Below are positions 1 to 13,929 of a DNA stretch of 64,000 nt, piece after piece. The stretch is from Trochalopteron elliotii (lineage: Eukaryota > Chordata > Aves > Passeriformes > Leiothrichidae): assembly GCA_024734555.1 (NCBI GenBank), contig JANPWX010000163.1:658918-722917 (forward strand), in the 5' to 3' direction. Within the stretch, counting starts at the first letter, position 1, and each line of letters opens with the position of its first letter. Position numbers and translations under genes: made by a program. Under the pieces are notes generated by a model. That model was not told the DNA's origin, did no database searches, and saw only the letters and a list, made by a program, of their open reading frames with translations.

Positions 1-3000
1 AGGGCTTTGTATTACAGGGATCAGAGTTTGAAACAGGACTTTCTCAAATGAAAGTGTCAAAAGAATAAGGTTTAGAAGACATAGATAGAGTGAATGCAGA
101 CAAATTACTAGAACCAGGTGCTATTTATTTGGGATCCCTGAGGGAACATAAATATGAAAATTAAAGCCTTCAGCCATGCTATGGAGTCTATTGATTAAAT
201 CAGTAGTGGTACTAGATGAGAGTGAAATGGCAAATATAAATGTTACTTTTAAAAAGGATTAAAGTAGAATAGGGAATTCAGACAATCTATAAATTCGGTG
301 TTGTGTTGGAAGACATCCTAGGACTAATAGACAAAAGGGTGAGAACAGTATGAGGAGGGAGAACTGACACAGCTTTTGGGAGGGGATTAGTATTTTTCAA
401 ATCTTTTTGCATTTTTTGATCGTCACTGAATACACTGAAAAAGTGATTGTTGATATTCTGCCAAAAAAAACTTTATTACCAGGTCCTTTGCTGAATTCTC
501 TGAAAGAACTGAAGTTGTGGCAGGATGGGGAGAAGGTCTTCTGCATGTTAATAACTGTTTAAAAGGTAGGAAATGTAAAGTAGGGATAAAGAGTCTTATT
601 TCACAAGGGAGGAAGGTAATGGAATTCCTTAGGCATCTGTGCTGAGGTATTCACAGTTAAATATACTAATAAGTTATACATGGTATAATTGAATTGTCTG
701 TGCCTACATAATATACATATATGTATATTTATATCTGTATTTGAATATTCAGATGACAACATAACATGAAGTTCATATTCTGTATCTACCAATCTAAAAA
801 AAAGCACTGAGGAAAACCTATTGTGTCTATACACCCACAGTGAGGTCAGCACCACATTACCATGCAAGACAGAGAGTCCAGAGTCACTGGGGATCGTTCT
901 CTAAAAACACTGGTTCAGTGCTCAGCACTGCTCAAAAAAAGCAGACAGAACATTAAGAAAGACTATTAGGGGGAAAAAAAGGTGGTTATTATTTTGCCTT
1001 TTATGATAATGTGAATAAGCATAGTTCATCTGCATCGTGAGGACATTTGTGGAGGTATGAGCATCATTCCTTGCATTTCTAAAAGGACTTATATAATTAT
1101 ACAAACACTATAAATCTCTCTTTTGACATATATATATATATATACACTATGTGTTATTTATATAATGTGGTAAGGATAACAGATCCTATACAAGGAGAGT
1201 TCCCTGATATACTTCAGGTAGCAAGGCAGATGTTTGAGAGGACAGCTATCACTGGGCATCACATATCAGACATGTACCTTTTCATTCAGGGCAGAATTAG
1301 TTTTGGGCCTCACTGCTATTAGTGGGGGCTTAAAATATATGTGGGTCCAAATAATGATTGCAAAACCAGTGTATGGAGATATGTTAGTTGAAAGTTGTGG
1401 CCACAGTGCCACAGCAGTGTCACTTCACTGACTGGTACTTCTATGCTCCTACCCCATCCGAGCCAGATGTTCATTTGCCCCTGGCCCATAACCCTCTTGT
1501 TCTGGCATTGGAATACACCTGAGGCTGTTTCAGGTCTCTGAGATACAGCACATTAGTCTCCCAGTTGTTGGGTTACTGTTCTGTCATCTCCTTTTGCTGG
1601 TCTGTGCCAATGCCTCCATGAAGGTGTGGGCAGGACCATTGTGGGGGAGCACACTGGTGTTTGTGTTTATATTGGCTCAATCTGCCTTACACCTGCACCC
1701 TGAGCTGGGAGAAGGTAGCTGGAGAAAACTTGTCTGTTCTACTTCTTGCTGAAGCATTTTGCACAGGCCCTTATCAGGGGCAGGGTGGATGGGGTCTGGT
1801 TCAGCTTGCTTGTGTTCTTACTGCTTGCGTTGGTTTGTTTCTGTTAGGTTTAGCTTCCTGACTGCAGAGGAGGAAAGTTAGACCTTTTTCTCTTTTTTTG
1901 AGAGATAGCTGAAAGGCTCAGAAATTAATTCTAGGCCAGTGCAAATAGAGGGCCTAGAAAGGTTTTCGTAGAGTTCTTTTTCCTCTTGGTTGTTTCATCT
2001 GTGGCCAGAAGGGAAAAGAGGTTGCAAGGTGCTCTCACAGTCTTGTGACATAAGGCTCTACACTTTCATGTTTCCTCTCAAGGCCCTGACACAGTTAAGC
2101 ATAAGATAATACATTTTGGGTCAGAATTGGTTGGTCTTAGGAGTCATGTCTCAAAACTCTGACTTCATATCTCAGACTGTCTGCTCTGAGAGAGCCATTC
2201 CTGCTTGCTTCATGCCTAAGTGGGACACAACAGATCTGCACCATCCTGCTCAGGAGCAGGATCTTACCTAAGCTGAGCTCCAGGCTATGAAGTTGTGTAC
2301 CACACACGGGATGGTGGACCCAGCCTTACTTCATTTGTGGCCCAAAATAGAGTAATCTCACAGACAACACCCAGTGGGTAGATATGATTTGTAGAAGCAT
2401 TGTTGACTAATCAGTAGCTTATATTAAAGGCATACCTTCACATACAGGTATATCTGCAATTAAAAAAAGAAGTGGGAATGCATGGAAGAGCAGCCTGTTG
2501 AAAACTATTCTCTCAACTCTTCTGAGAGCCAAGGAAATTCAGAAAACCTCTGCAATTTCTAGGTTGCAAATATATATATATAAATAAATAAAAAGGTTAA
2601 TTGAAAATTGGTGTCACTTAAGTATTATGATCTTCTTAGAAAGGCTGACAACTCGAAGAGGAAATACTGATGCTTTGCATGAAATATAGTGGTTTAATAT
2701 CCACATTAGCACTCTATCGGTATTAGAGCCAAAGTATTAATTTCCCAGTCTTTGGAATATCATAATTTTGCATCATTAGGTGCTATTCAATACAATAATC
2801 ATCTATTTTTCAAAAGTAGAGAGCTTTAAACAGAATGAGGGAGGAAATGAGTGTTTGCACAGGCCAGTAGATTTGTCTGAAACCATGTACACTTATTTCT
2901 GGTCTCTTGTTTCCATAAATAATAGATTGACAGCTTCGTGGTTAGCAGAGGAAACATGGCACATGTAAATGTCAGACAAATAAATACAAACACTCCATTT

Positions 3001-6000
3001 TTTTTGTGATGAATAGCTCAGTGTAAAGTTCTTATTGTTCTAAATAATATTCATAATTTAATTTTCATAGTCCTTTAAATGACCTTGAGGTTATTGTGAC
3101 AAAAAAATTGGGGGAGGGGAAAGGAAAAAAAAGATGAGTCTGCTCATACCTCCTGAGCAATTACAGTTGCTACGTGTTTAACAAAAGGCTTCCTAAGTAA
3201 GACAGGGTAACTTGATGGCAATATCTTACTTGTTTTTATTATTTAGCAGAAAAATCTAACTGATTTCTATTACTGTGTCTTATACCAACCCCAAGTGATG
3301 GCTTTAATACAGAAATGTGTTTTTTCTAACTGCTCTGCGTGGTGAGATAAGGACACTGAGCTTCACTGCTGCTCACAGAAGAACAGAGACAGTTTATAAG
3401 GCACGCTATGATGAAGGAAACCATGATAGCATCATCTTGTCATCAGGCATTAGTAATCTTTGGCAAGTAGTTTTCTCTTTTTGATCTGCTACCCCCAACT
3501 GTTTTCTGGTGCATCTATGGACTCCAAATGGAGAGTGAATGTCTGATTGAAACCAGACATGTTTGCCTTATCTTTCCTGGATTCCTTTGAAGGGAAAATA
3601 TTCTCAGGGTGTGATTCTGTGTGGCATATGGATTTCTGATACTCAGTGCACTCGATTTATTTCTTCATACTTTTTCATGAAAATTTTTAATGATTAAAAA
3701 TAGTTAGCTTTCTACAGAACCACCTGGAAAGCAGTGAGAGGGATATAGGGGCTGGTCAGGGAAGGAAAGAACAGGGCTGGCAGCCAAGGGGTCAGAGCCC
3801 AGGGCTGGACTTCTGCAGGGAGGCCAGTGCAGTGGAGAGATATAATGAATAGTCAGATCACAGAAAGAACAGAAATTAAGTTTTCTGGGACTGAGGGACT
3901 GTGGGGTGCTTGTGGCACTTCAGAGATTCACTGGATTTGCTGGAACCAGTCCTATCAGCAGAGATACCACACAGAGGAAAAGACTAGATTTTAAACGTTT
4001 ATTTGCACTGAGATAGTGGGTTTGGGCTGATAATGTTTAAAAAACTGTTTGAGGAGTTCACTTTAAGGAGATGATCTACACAGCTCCTTCTCAGAGCTCT
4101 ATCTGACTTGGTGGTCCTTTGCATGCACTAATTGCCTTTGCCAAATACATTTCACACTCAACACACAGGTCTGATAGTTGCACCTAAAAAGGAGACATGC
4201 AAACTTTAGATCCAGTTACAATCCACCATTTTGAGTGGTGTGGCATTGCAGGATCTAGGACTGCTTGGAAGTATTGGGCCTGTACGAAACAAAGGTACTG
4301 TCTCAAAGCCTGCTAGACAGTCACAATTTTTTGTTGGAAACCATGATCTTAGGAGTCTCCTTTTTTTTGGAAGTATTTGCTCTGAGCATCTCCTTAACAC
4401 AGAGAACTCATGGCATGTTCTACGAATGTCCACAGACAAAAGGCCTCCTGCTTTTGTTCTTTGTCTCTTCCTGTACCGAAACTCAGAGTTGTAGGATAGA
4501 GTTAGGATAATGATTAGATATTGCTATGCTTGTTGTAGACCAAGAGGTCAGAAATCTCTGCCTGTGAAATTCATAAAGATGTTTATAAAATAAACAACTT
4601 TTTATGTATATACAGAAATGTTTCACAGAACAAAACTGACTGCATGCCATCTGTATTTAATTTTTGGGTAAAGCTCTTGGTACTGCTGAGCATTCCTAAA
4701 ATCAGGCCCTCTGAGAATTCACTTAAAAAAGCAAATAGACCAATTTTCAGTGTACAAAATACTCTCCTTTTTATTTGTATGTCAAAATATCTCCATGGAA
4801 CCTAAGGATGGGTCTTCTCCCTATGTGTCAAAATGACCTCCGCTGTTACTCACAACAGTTTGTGATCACATCATCCTTGGCATACTGGCAGATTTCTCAT
4901 GTATAAAGGCCCATCATGTTTCCAGTCAATTTAGTGTAGAGGTTCTTTTACTATTACAGGCAGCATTTTCATCTGAGCTATATCTGTGGAGAAACATCTA
5001 TAGGTACCTCTTTTTTGCTGAGACCTATCTAGCATATTAGTGAGCCTGACATGAATGCAACCCAAGTCAGAAACTGTAGTTTAGTGTAAAGTAAAATATT
5101 TCCTAAGAACTTTCTAAAGGTTGACACTGATGACCTTGAGTAGTGTTTGTCGTCCTGTTTTCTGCAGTATTGATTGGTTCAGCAGCAGATACTAGTTTTG
5201 CAGGAGTTGTTCAGTGTAGATTAAAGACCTAAGTTGGAGAAAATTTTGAGTCTGAGGCCTCTTATGTCAGGGTTGAGTTAGTGATGGTAATAGTTGAGGG
5301 GTTTTGGCATTTTCTGTCTGTTCTTTTAAACAATACCTTTATTATAAATAATGTATCTACCTAAAAGATATAACATAAAAATAGTGTGTAACTTTGGCCT
5401 CTGATACTTTATTATTCTGCAAGAGCAAGGTGAATATTTGGTCCCCTGCTACTGAGAAGAAGGCTACTCTCAGAACATGCCTCATACTTCCTATCTTCTC
5501 TCTTTTTCTTTTGTTCATCAGAGGCATGTTTTGCATGATTCCCAAAGTCATGACTGATTTGAATTTTGTATTGTCTCTGGAGTTTAAGATATTTGGACTA
5601 AAGTTTGATGTATTAAGAATTTCCAAGTATAAACAAAGGCAAAAGCAAAACTGAGTAACAGTAGCTGAGTAACAAAAACACTATCCTGGAGGTAACTGAG
5701 AACTTCAATGCATTAAAATTTGAGAGCTTTCCAAGTGAGAGTTTAGAAACCCCTAAACTCAGTTTTGGTGTACAAATTAATATAAATTAGTATTTTAATG
5801 AAGTGATAGAATGCTGCATTAAGAAAAAAAATGTTGACTCTGGAAGTAACTTTATGAGGATTGTGTAGGATATGAATATAGATATATATGAGGGTGGTAG
5901 ATCAAAATCTGAGCATAGGAAAAAAGCATATCCAACCAACAAATACCAAGGTATTGTGGAACTCACTATGAATGATATCACTATTTGGAAATGTCATTTA

Positions 6001-7000
6001 GTACTATTGGTAAATACTAAAAACTGACTTTGAATTTGGTGTTGAGACATGAAATAGGTGAAAAAGTGTCCGTTGTGTTCTGTGGAGAAGCTTCTGCAAT
6101 GAACTATTGCAAAATTCTTAAGCATTTGTGGTGGTTTTGCCATGGAAGTATGAGTAAAATTAATTAGTCTCAAGGCTTGGAAAGTTTATTCTGACCTATA
6201 AAACATATTATGATCAGATTAAAAAGAAATATTGAATAGATTTCAATAGTCTATTGAGGGATGAGGAGGAAAATGGGATTTTACCTTTTCCTGATGTTGC
6301 TCTACATTGAAAACTGTCTTCACAAGCTAGGGGCATTAGTGGGAATGTACCAAAATGTTTATTTACAAAGCCAACTTCTCTCTACACCCTGCACTATAAC
6401 CTACATATCACATAAGTTTTATTGGAAATTTAAGGCATTTTCTAAAGGCATGGCACATATACTGTTCAGACCATACTGTCCTTAACCGGACAGAAACTGG
6501 GGTTTGTTTTCCAGTATTATGGCTGTAACAAAGTGAACAAAACCATCCAGAGGTGCTCAGAGACCTGTACACAGATGCTCTCAGGGGCAGCTCAAGCCTA
6601 GGCCTTCAAAAGATACTTGAGCTATAACATGAAGAAGCAGGTCTAAAGCTGAGAAATGGTGAGAGCTCGACTAGTTTTCACCTCCTTGTAATTTCATAGA
6701 TATGATGTTTCAGTGTCAGATGTTTCAATGATCACTCAGACTCACAGGCTATTGGCCAACCAAAAGGAGATCTTGCACTGTTGAGCCACAGAGTATCAAA
6801 AATGCAGCATAAATATTGTACAAGATGCTAGATAACTATATGTTAATAAAGCCATCAAAATGCAATTATTATTTTTGTTGTTATTTGTAGAGATTAATGT
6901 GCTAATTTGTGTCAGATGGTGCTATTAAAGAGCAGCAAAATTTGCAGAAAGGTTATGCCCTGATGATTAATTTAACAGAAATGAGGTTTATTATAGCCCC
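1..7000. other. AT-rich non-coding DNA, no gene recognised
   Basis: I see no credible gene in this stretch. The open frames are under 90 codons, overlap antisense frames of similar size and carry no recognisable motif. A short AT dinucleotide run lies at 1128-1144 and a TA-rich patch at about 2570-2592. A moderately GC-richer patch at about 1230-1860 could be an old degraded repeat, but I could not match it to a family. Base texture fits avian intergenic or intronic sequence. Confidence 0.6.
1128..1144. repeat. AT dinucleotide microsatellite
   Basis: About eight uninterrupted copies of AT are read directly. It is short, and nothing else marks it as functional. Confidence 0.9.
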
Positions 7001-7079
7001 TAAAATGAATTCAGGTAAGAACAACATAAAGGCAAATAGAGCAGGATATAATTGCACTGTAGAAAGTACTCTGCAGAGC

Positions 7080-7630
7080 AAGGGCTCACACAATGCCAGC
7101 CCTTCCAAAGGCAAGCTTTATTACCGCTGCTGTCTCTCAGGGAGCAGGCTGGCAGCAGAGGCCGGTGAGGGGGGAGCCTTGCTGGTGCTCCTCAGGTTCG
7201 AGCCTCGGGCTGGCACTGCAAACTGCAGCGTCTCAGATCACTGCTGGGGACTGCTGTCACATTGCTGTACAGGGTGCGGCTGCTGGGAGGGCGGAGGGGA
7301 TGAAATCCTTCCATTTAAAAAGCTTGTTTGACATCGGCAATTATCAGCTCGCTGCTGTCTGTGAAGTATTTCCCCTGTTTCAGCAGCCGGGGTGCTGTTT
7401 CCCCGCTTGCTGCAGTGTAAAGATTAGCTTGCTGTCTCTAGCGCTGAGATGCTGCAGGCTATGGCAAGCTGAAAGGGTGATTCCTAAAGTGCTCCCGAGA
7501 GCCTCGTTGATTTATTTATTTATTTTCCCCCTCACTGCTCGCCCGCAGGAGTCTTATAGCTGGTGCAGCATCAACAATCACTCCAGGTCAAGCCGCATTA
7601 GCCCGAGTGCTAACCTTCTAACAGATTCAG
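7080..7630. promoter_or_regulatory. GC/CpG-rich island-like block (candidate regulatory element)
   Basis: In AT-rich surroundings this block has many CpG dinucleotides, for example in the short contexts GGTTCGAGCC, GTGCGGCTGC, CATCGGC, CAGCCGGGG, CCCGCTTG, AGCGCTGAG and CTCGCCCGCAGG. Two overlapping plus-strand frames of 140 and 180 codons cross it. They have no recognisable domain, and their length is largely explained by the scarcity of AT-rich stop codons here. It could be a small CpG island, a cryptic or lncRNA promoter, or a conserved enhancer. I infer regulatory function only from composition and from the motif-rich DNA immediately downstream. Confidence 0.35.
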
Positions 7631-7760
7631 ATTGATGAATCCAATTATGGGGCTTTACAGCCTGTTTAGTTTTGTTGTTGCTGTTATTATTGTTATTTAT
7701 TCCTGTCTGCATTCAGCTGCGCTGCAACCCATTTCAGGGTGATTAAGGAGGTTCCTTTTG
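7630..7760. promoter_or_regulatory. Homeodomain-motif-rich stretch next to the GC-rich block
   Basis: Directly after the CpG-rich block the sequence turns AT-rich. It carries closely spaced cores of the kind bound by homeodomain, PBX/MEIS and SOX factors: ATTGATGAATCC and CCAATTATGG, with GTGATTAAGG at the far end and ATCAACAATCAC just upstream. The abrupt change from GC-rich to core-motif-rich DNA is typical of deeply conserved developmental enhancers. This is inference: no conservation was tested, and such short cores also occur by chance. Confidence 0.25.
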
Positions 7761-10700
7761 ATAACGTTTAGGCTCAACAATATAATGACAGGGATGCAGC
7801 ATAAATTTTTCCTTTTGTACTTCCCCCATCAGCTGTTGGTGAGAACCTATGGATCTTGCAGGTCTCAGTATCCTTACTTCTTCACAGCCTTGGCTGCATT
7901 ATATAACTTCATTATTTCTTTTTTCCCCAAATCATTTTGATGCAAAACAGTAAAGAAAACAATTGTTTTATCTAGTTGTTAACCAGATAAGACATTATAA
8001 AAGAGATCTTCTCAGACACAAGATAAGAATCTCTACTTACTCTTTTAAAATGCCGCAGTTTCTTTCTTCTGTCCAAATTTATAATTCAATGGCTTAGGGC
8101 TGACTCATGATTTCCATATGCTTGGGACTGGCAAGAGAGACTATGTCTGTACAAAGGGCAGAGAAGGAGATAATCACATTTGTGATGCATGCAGAAAAAG
8201 TCTGTAGCATTTAAGATCTTTACCAAAATACTCCATGAGTCCAAGCAAGTTACAGTAAGCAAATTGTCTTTGAAAGAATTATAGGATATCTAATTGAATT
8301 TTCTACCATGGCTTCCATCAATCTTGTAGTGTGTTCTGGGCTTGATAACAATTAAAGCTGGTGATTAATTGTCAGACATAAAGCAGCTGAGAGAATATCT
8401 ATAGAGGCATATTATAGAAAATATTGCAAAGTTTTTCTTGTTCCAGCTCTGAATGTTCCCAGACAGTTGTGTGAACTATTAACATTCAAGTCAGAGAACA
8501 TCTTAAATCTATCAGGAAAGACATATTAAGGGAATTTAAGTAATGGTGGCCTACTATTAGGAAAAAAACAGCTGTGCTTTCTTTCAAATTTTCATGCATT
8601 TATATGGTATGAACATTTCCTTCCTCTTGGTCTCCCTTTTCAATATAAGTGTTTCTAAACAACCACTCTGATGTTTTCTAACTACCTGAGATCTGTTCCT
8701 TATTTTATCATCCACCTCTAGCTTAAAATACTCTATACCGACATAATGAAATTTATGTGTTTACTCAATCCCAACTTTATGTGAACTAGTTCAGTGAAAA
8801 CTAGGACTGGGCCTAAGTTTTCCTCTGAAACTAAAAACAGGAGGTTGAAATGGAAAGGTTGGACTTTGGCATTTTTGTGTCCTTTTTAGGTTTTGAATAA
8901 GAAAATACCAATTCCAAAGAACAAACTGGCTAAACCTTTTCTGCATTTCCTTTGATATTCATACATGACCCTGTGAATTATGAAGCATCTGATGAGGGGT
9001 TATTTTCTGCTGGGATCCCTGGTAGAATCACGCAGTTTGGAGATGTCAGACCACTATGCTGACTAACATAAGAGACAAGATTTAGTAGCACAGACAATCA
9101 CGTATTAATGTGCCTAAGCAATTCTGAGATTGAAGGTGATTCACCTATTGCAATCCTGGAGAGCTGGCAGCTAGGACATAACCATCTGCTTTTTTTTGCA
9201 CAGAGATACACAGAAGTTTAGAGGATTTCTTGGACAATGTATTTCTTTAGTCTTGTGGAATTAATCACCTAATGGGTAAAACACTTGATGGATAAAAAGG
9301 CAATGTAGGAAAGGCAAAATACCACATACCATTTTTTCTTTAGTGGGTTGTAGGACTCATAGAAAAATTGGACCAATTTTTAGCTGCTTTGATAAATGAC
9401 ACGTGGAAATGGAGTAAAAGATAGTTTGGAGTGTTTCATTAAAAAGCAGAGAAAATATTATGAGACTAATTGTTAACCCAGATGTCCCTAGTTCTCTATG
9501 GTAATGGGAACATGACAGTATAGTTGGCATAGGTGTTTGGCCATTTTCAGCATCTGTAGATTCAAGATCTTCAAGCAAAATTAACATAATTATTCTAATT
9601 CTTCATCTTCATGTGATGGATTTTTTTACAGAAAAGAAAAGTCCTTTCTCTTTGGTGTGATTGTAATGCAAGTTCTGGCAAGGTTGGAAGGGTTGGCTCC
9701 ATATTTTCATCCTCTGGATTCTTTTGGTAGTATTTGTTTAGCTATACTTTCAAATTAGTAATTTTCACTTTCAATAGCTCTCCAGAGCAGAATGAAAACA
9801 AACTTCTCACAGTTCCCTGGGAGATTTGTCTTTACGCATGACAATCAGCTTGCACCAATAATTTGAAAGAGTCCCTCTTTTCAGAACTGATGGAGTTGAA
9901 TCTGTGAGTACCACGATAATCAGCACCAATAACAAGCAATCACTCTAGCATGCCAATCCTTGCACTGCAAGTCAGTTGTAGGCCAAGTTTAGCTAAGGTT
10001 TTTCTGATCCAATATATTATGAGTCCAGAAGAATTCTCTCTCACATGCAATCTTGTGTTTCATTTACAGTCAGTTCCCAGACCTCACATTTGTTGGGTTG
10101 TTTTTTATCTTGAAGCACAGTTTTGGTGAAGCATCTCAGGTAAAACACCTTAAAAAGTAAAGAAGTTCCTGTGACAGCAGCTGCAAGAAACAAATAATGT
10201 GTTTGGGAACTAGAACCAGTTGCATAAGATGGTTTTTCAACAAAGAATAAGTCATTATCTTCCTACTAAATCCAAATTCAGCATTACTCGTTGCAAGGCA
10301 TCATTTCCTTAACATATCTCTTCATTTTTAAGGCTGACATATCTTGACATGATGGCAGCTGATGATAGGATTAGGAATGATTAGTCAAGACAGTGTAACA
10401 TCTGAATAAAACTTTGACAGGGAGCCTGAAACCAGCATGCTGATACTGCACAAGCCATCTTGTTAGATACTGTGTTATGAAATACCCTTTTTGTTACATT
10501 TCTGATAAATATAATTATAAACTACAAGCTAGGTATTATTTAGTGGTTCTTCATAGCAACTGCTCTTCATGGGGTTTCAGCTGAAACATGTTCAAGCCGC
10601 CAGTAGGGAACCAGGACCTATTTCTGCGTGGGGAAGATCACAGTTTCTCAGTGCTGCCTTCCAGAAATAACAGGGAAATTCGTCAAGACTTTCTGTACAT

Positions 10701-13323
10701 TCTCTCCTTTTCTCCTACATACAAACCCATGCAGTCTCCTGAGGATAGCAAGCTAAGCCAAAATGAACAGGGTGATGTAATGGTCTGTGATGCTGAGGTG
10801 GGGCAGGACTGACCCTGCATCTCCTGTGCACAGTCTGCCCAGTCACCATCAGGGCCAAACACTGTGCCATAGGATATCTGATGACACACAGACTCTGCCA
10901 CTTGTAAAGGATACCAAGGTGGCTGCTGTCTTACAGCAGAAATCACCAAAAATAGGGTCATTTTGGTCCTGGGTACCTGGCACAGGGGATGCTAAATGGA
11001 GATGTTGAAGATTCTAAAAATATAAAGATAACATCTTGATATCTACTGTTGGAAAATATCTCCTTCCAGGATTATGTAGAATTCCATGAGTAGGAGATAT
11101 AATTAAAAACATAAAAACACCTGTGTGCAGAGAATGAAGTCTATGTCAAAGATAAGCTAAGAAATATTATGCTCATGTGTGTAGTACAAGATGATGTTTT
11201 CATGGGTTTATTTTCAAGTGTATTTTACTGCAAATAACCTGGTGGGACTTTTTTCTTCGTGTTGGGTTTTATTTGTTTGTCTTGGACTTGTGTGTTTTTT
11301 CTTTTTGTAAATGGAATTAGCTAAATCATGAGGCCATTGTGTATCAACGGTGTCAGACTGGCTTACTTATCTTAATTTCAGCTGAGATCTAATTAAATAC
11401 TCCCCTGCTGGACTTTGCTGAGTGAAGAATTTGCTTATATGATGTTATGTACAGGAAGTTGTGGTTATGTGTCAAGTAGAATCTAAATCAAAGTAATCAT
11501 CAGACTTTTTTAAATACCTCATTCTCTGCGTTAGGCAGAGATTCCAACTGCAGTAAGTCTGAGATGTTAAACCTTGGGGACATTCTGTTTTGTGTGAACT
11601 TCCTCAAAATCTCTGTGCAGGATGGATTTGTCTCCTCCATATGTATGTAAAAATGTGTGGAGACGTGTGGCACTGTCCCAGCACTGTGTCTCCTCAGTGA
11701 GTACTTCACAAGTGAATTTGAACAGGGTGAGTTTGTACTAACTGAAGGTAAAGCGAGGTTAGGAACAAGCAAGCAGAAGGGTTTTTTTGCTTTCCCTAAA
11801 CTCATCGACTTCATTAATGCAATGCAATGAGGCTGCAGGGCCTTCTCTTCCAGGAACCTCAGTTTAAGTGGGAGCATTGCATGGAGATGCCACTGGAGCT
11901 GGAGCAAAGGGCAGTCTCAATGTCTGGACTTCAGAGATGTCTAAAGGTAATGTCAGACTGGCTGCTTATCTGAGGCCAGTATTTCTCCTCCTTGATCATC
12001 ATCACAGGCCGTTAGAACTGACTCCACTCTGTATTATTTTAAAGGAGGGTAAGGAAGACATCCTCAGCTGTTATCCAAACCTCGGTGGGGTGAGAATCCT
12101 ATGCACTTCTGTGACATGAGCATGAGGCTTCTTCACTGAGGCATGAAGATTTAAGGTGCCCAGGAAATGGCACCTAATATTTTACTGCAACATCTTAGAA
12201 CTTGCATTGCTTTCTAAAACATCTTTTTGTATTTTAGAAATTATTATTAGAAGATGCAAATTTTAGATGGATTTAACAATAAAGCATATTTTAATATCTT
12301 ATTTGAATTACCATAATAGCAGATGTTTTCCATGCTGTGGTGGCAGTGCAAATTTTATGTCCTTAACACATACCCAGGTGGATGTAAATATTAGTACAGA
12401 TACACTGTTTTTCATATTCATCTGAGGAATCCAAAGACTAAATTTATTCTTCATTATCCATGGAGAGAGTATATGTAATAGCTCACAGCTAGATTAGTGG
12501 TCCAAACAGCAGCCATGTGCATATGGGTTTTTGCTGGGTTGTGGATTACTTTAGAAACAATAGATGAAAGACAACTCATTTCTCCAATAGCTGATGACAA
12601 ATGCAGACTGATCAACTTATTTCTAAAATATTTATCAAATGTACCTGTGGGTAAGGTACATTCAAAGAACAAACTCCTTCTGTAATGATGGCATTTATGC
12701 TTCTATTTGCAGCCTGGGGAGCTGTGTTTTGGCTCTACTAGACTTGCTCATGGTTTCATGTTGCCACCATTCATCATATTATCTGAGCAATTTCCAGACA
12801 ATAACAGGCAATTATAAATTCCTGGGAACAGGAACATTTGTGGGTTGTTTCATTACAAATAGGAACTAACTTTAAATAACTCCTCACTAGTCTTTTAGAT
12901 AAAATTCCTAAACTCTCAAGGATCCTGCAGACTCACAGCCTTTCACTAGGGAAGCTGGTTAGAGTTTCCATCCCTGTTTGACTCAGGCAGTTTTTTTTTT
13001 TCCTATTTAGGTAGGGGTTAAATATTGGCAAAGTGGAATACTTTAGATGCCATTTGTTGTATCTTTAAAAAATATTCCAGTGTAAAGATTATGAGTGAGC
13101 TTGCTGATGGTAAGACTAGGTTTGTCTAACTTTTCTGGAAGCTCTGCTTGTGAGTAGCTGTAAAGTTTCATCTTGATCTCTCAATATTTTCGTTTTAGTT
13201 TCAGCATGAAACCTGGCAAACCTAATGGATTTTATGTTGCAGTTGCATTAGTCTGAGAGTGCACGAAAAGGATCTCATAACTGAACTTTGTGAGAATATT
13301 ATCCTGCAACAACACACAATATT
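7760..13323. other. AT-rich non-coding DNA, no gene recognised
   Basis: No gene, RNA or transposable element is recognised here. The longest frames (about 135 codons on the minus strand near 11.5-11.9 kb and 92 codons near 10.7-10.96 kb) have no motif and are opposed by antisense frames. The patch around 10.6-11.0 kb is slightly GC-richer but otherwise unremarkable. Confidence 0.55.
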
Positions 13324-13929
13324 GTGGAATGATCAAGTTTGGAAGAGATCTTCAAGATCACCTACCATCAACCCAGCAACACCATAATCACACCTAAACC
13401 ATATTCCCAAGTGCCACATCCAGATGCCTCTTGAACAATTCCAGAGATGCTGAGTGCACCACCTCCCTGGAAAATTCCTTCCCAATATCTAATTTGAACC
13501 TCCCCATGTGCAACTAAAGGCCGTTTCCTTAATGAGACCTGGGCCAGACCAACCCCCACCTGGCTAAAACCTCCTTTCAGGTGATTGTAGAGAGCAGTGA
13601 GATTCCCCTGAAATTTCTTTTTTCCATACTAAACCCCAGCTCCCTCAGCCACTCTCAAGATTTGTGCTCCAGACTCTTCACCAGCTCTGTTGCCCTTCTC
13701 TGGACACTTTCCAGCACCTCAATGCCCTTCTTGTAGTGAGGGGCCCAGAAACGGGCACAGGATTCAAGGTGTGGCCTCACCAGCACTGAGTACAAAGGGA
13801 TAAGAACCTTCCTGGTCCTGCTGGTCACACTGTTCTTGATACAGGCCAGGTTGCCATTGGCCTTGACCACCCGCCTCATGTTCCTCTGTCTGTTGACCAG
13901 TACCCCCAATCCCCTTTCTGCTGGGCAGC

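Noticed and set aside
7149..7210. tRNA-like A-box and B-box (TGGCAGCAGAGG and GGTTCGAGCC)
   Set aside because: The T-arm and acceptor stems do not pair when laid out, so it is not a tRNA and not convincing as a tRNA-derived SINE.
7093..7635. 180-codon plus-strand frame and an overlapping 140-codon frame
   Set aside because: No domain, signal or membrane pattern. The length is explained by GC-rich DNA with few stop codons. Treated as part of a CpG-rich regulatory candidate.
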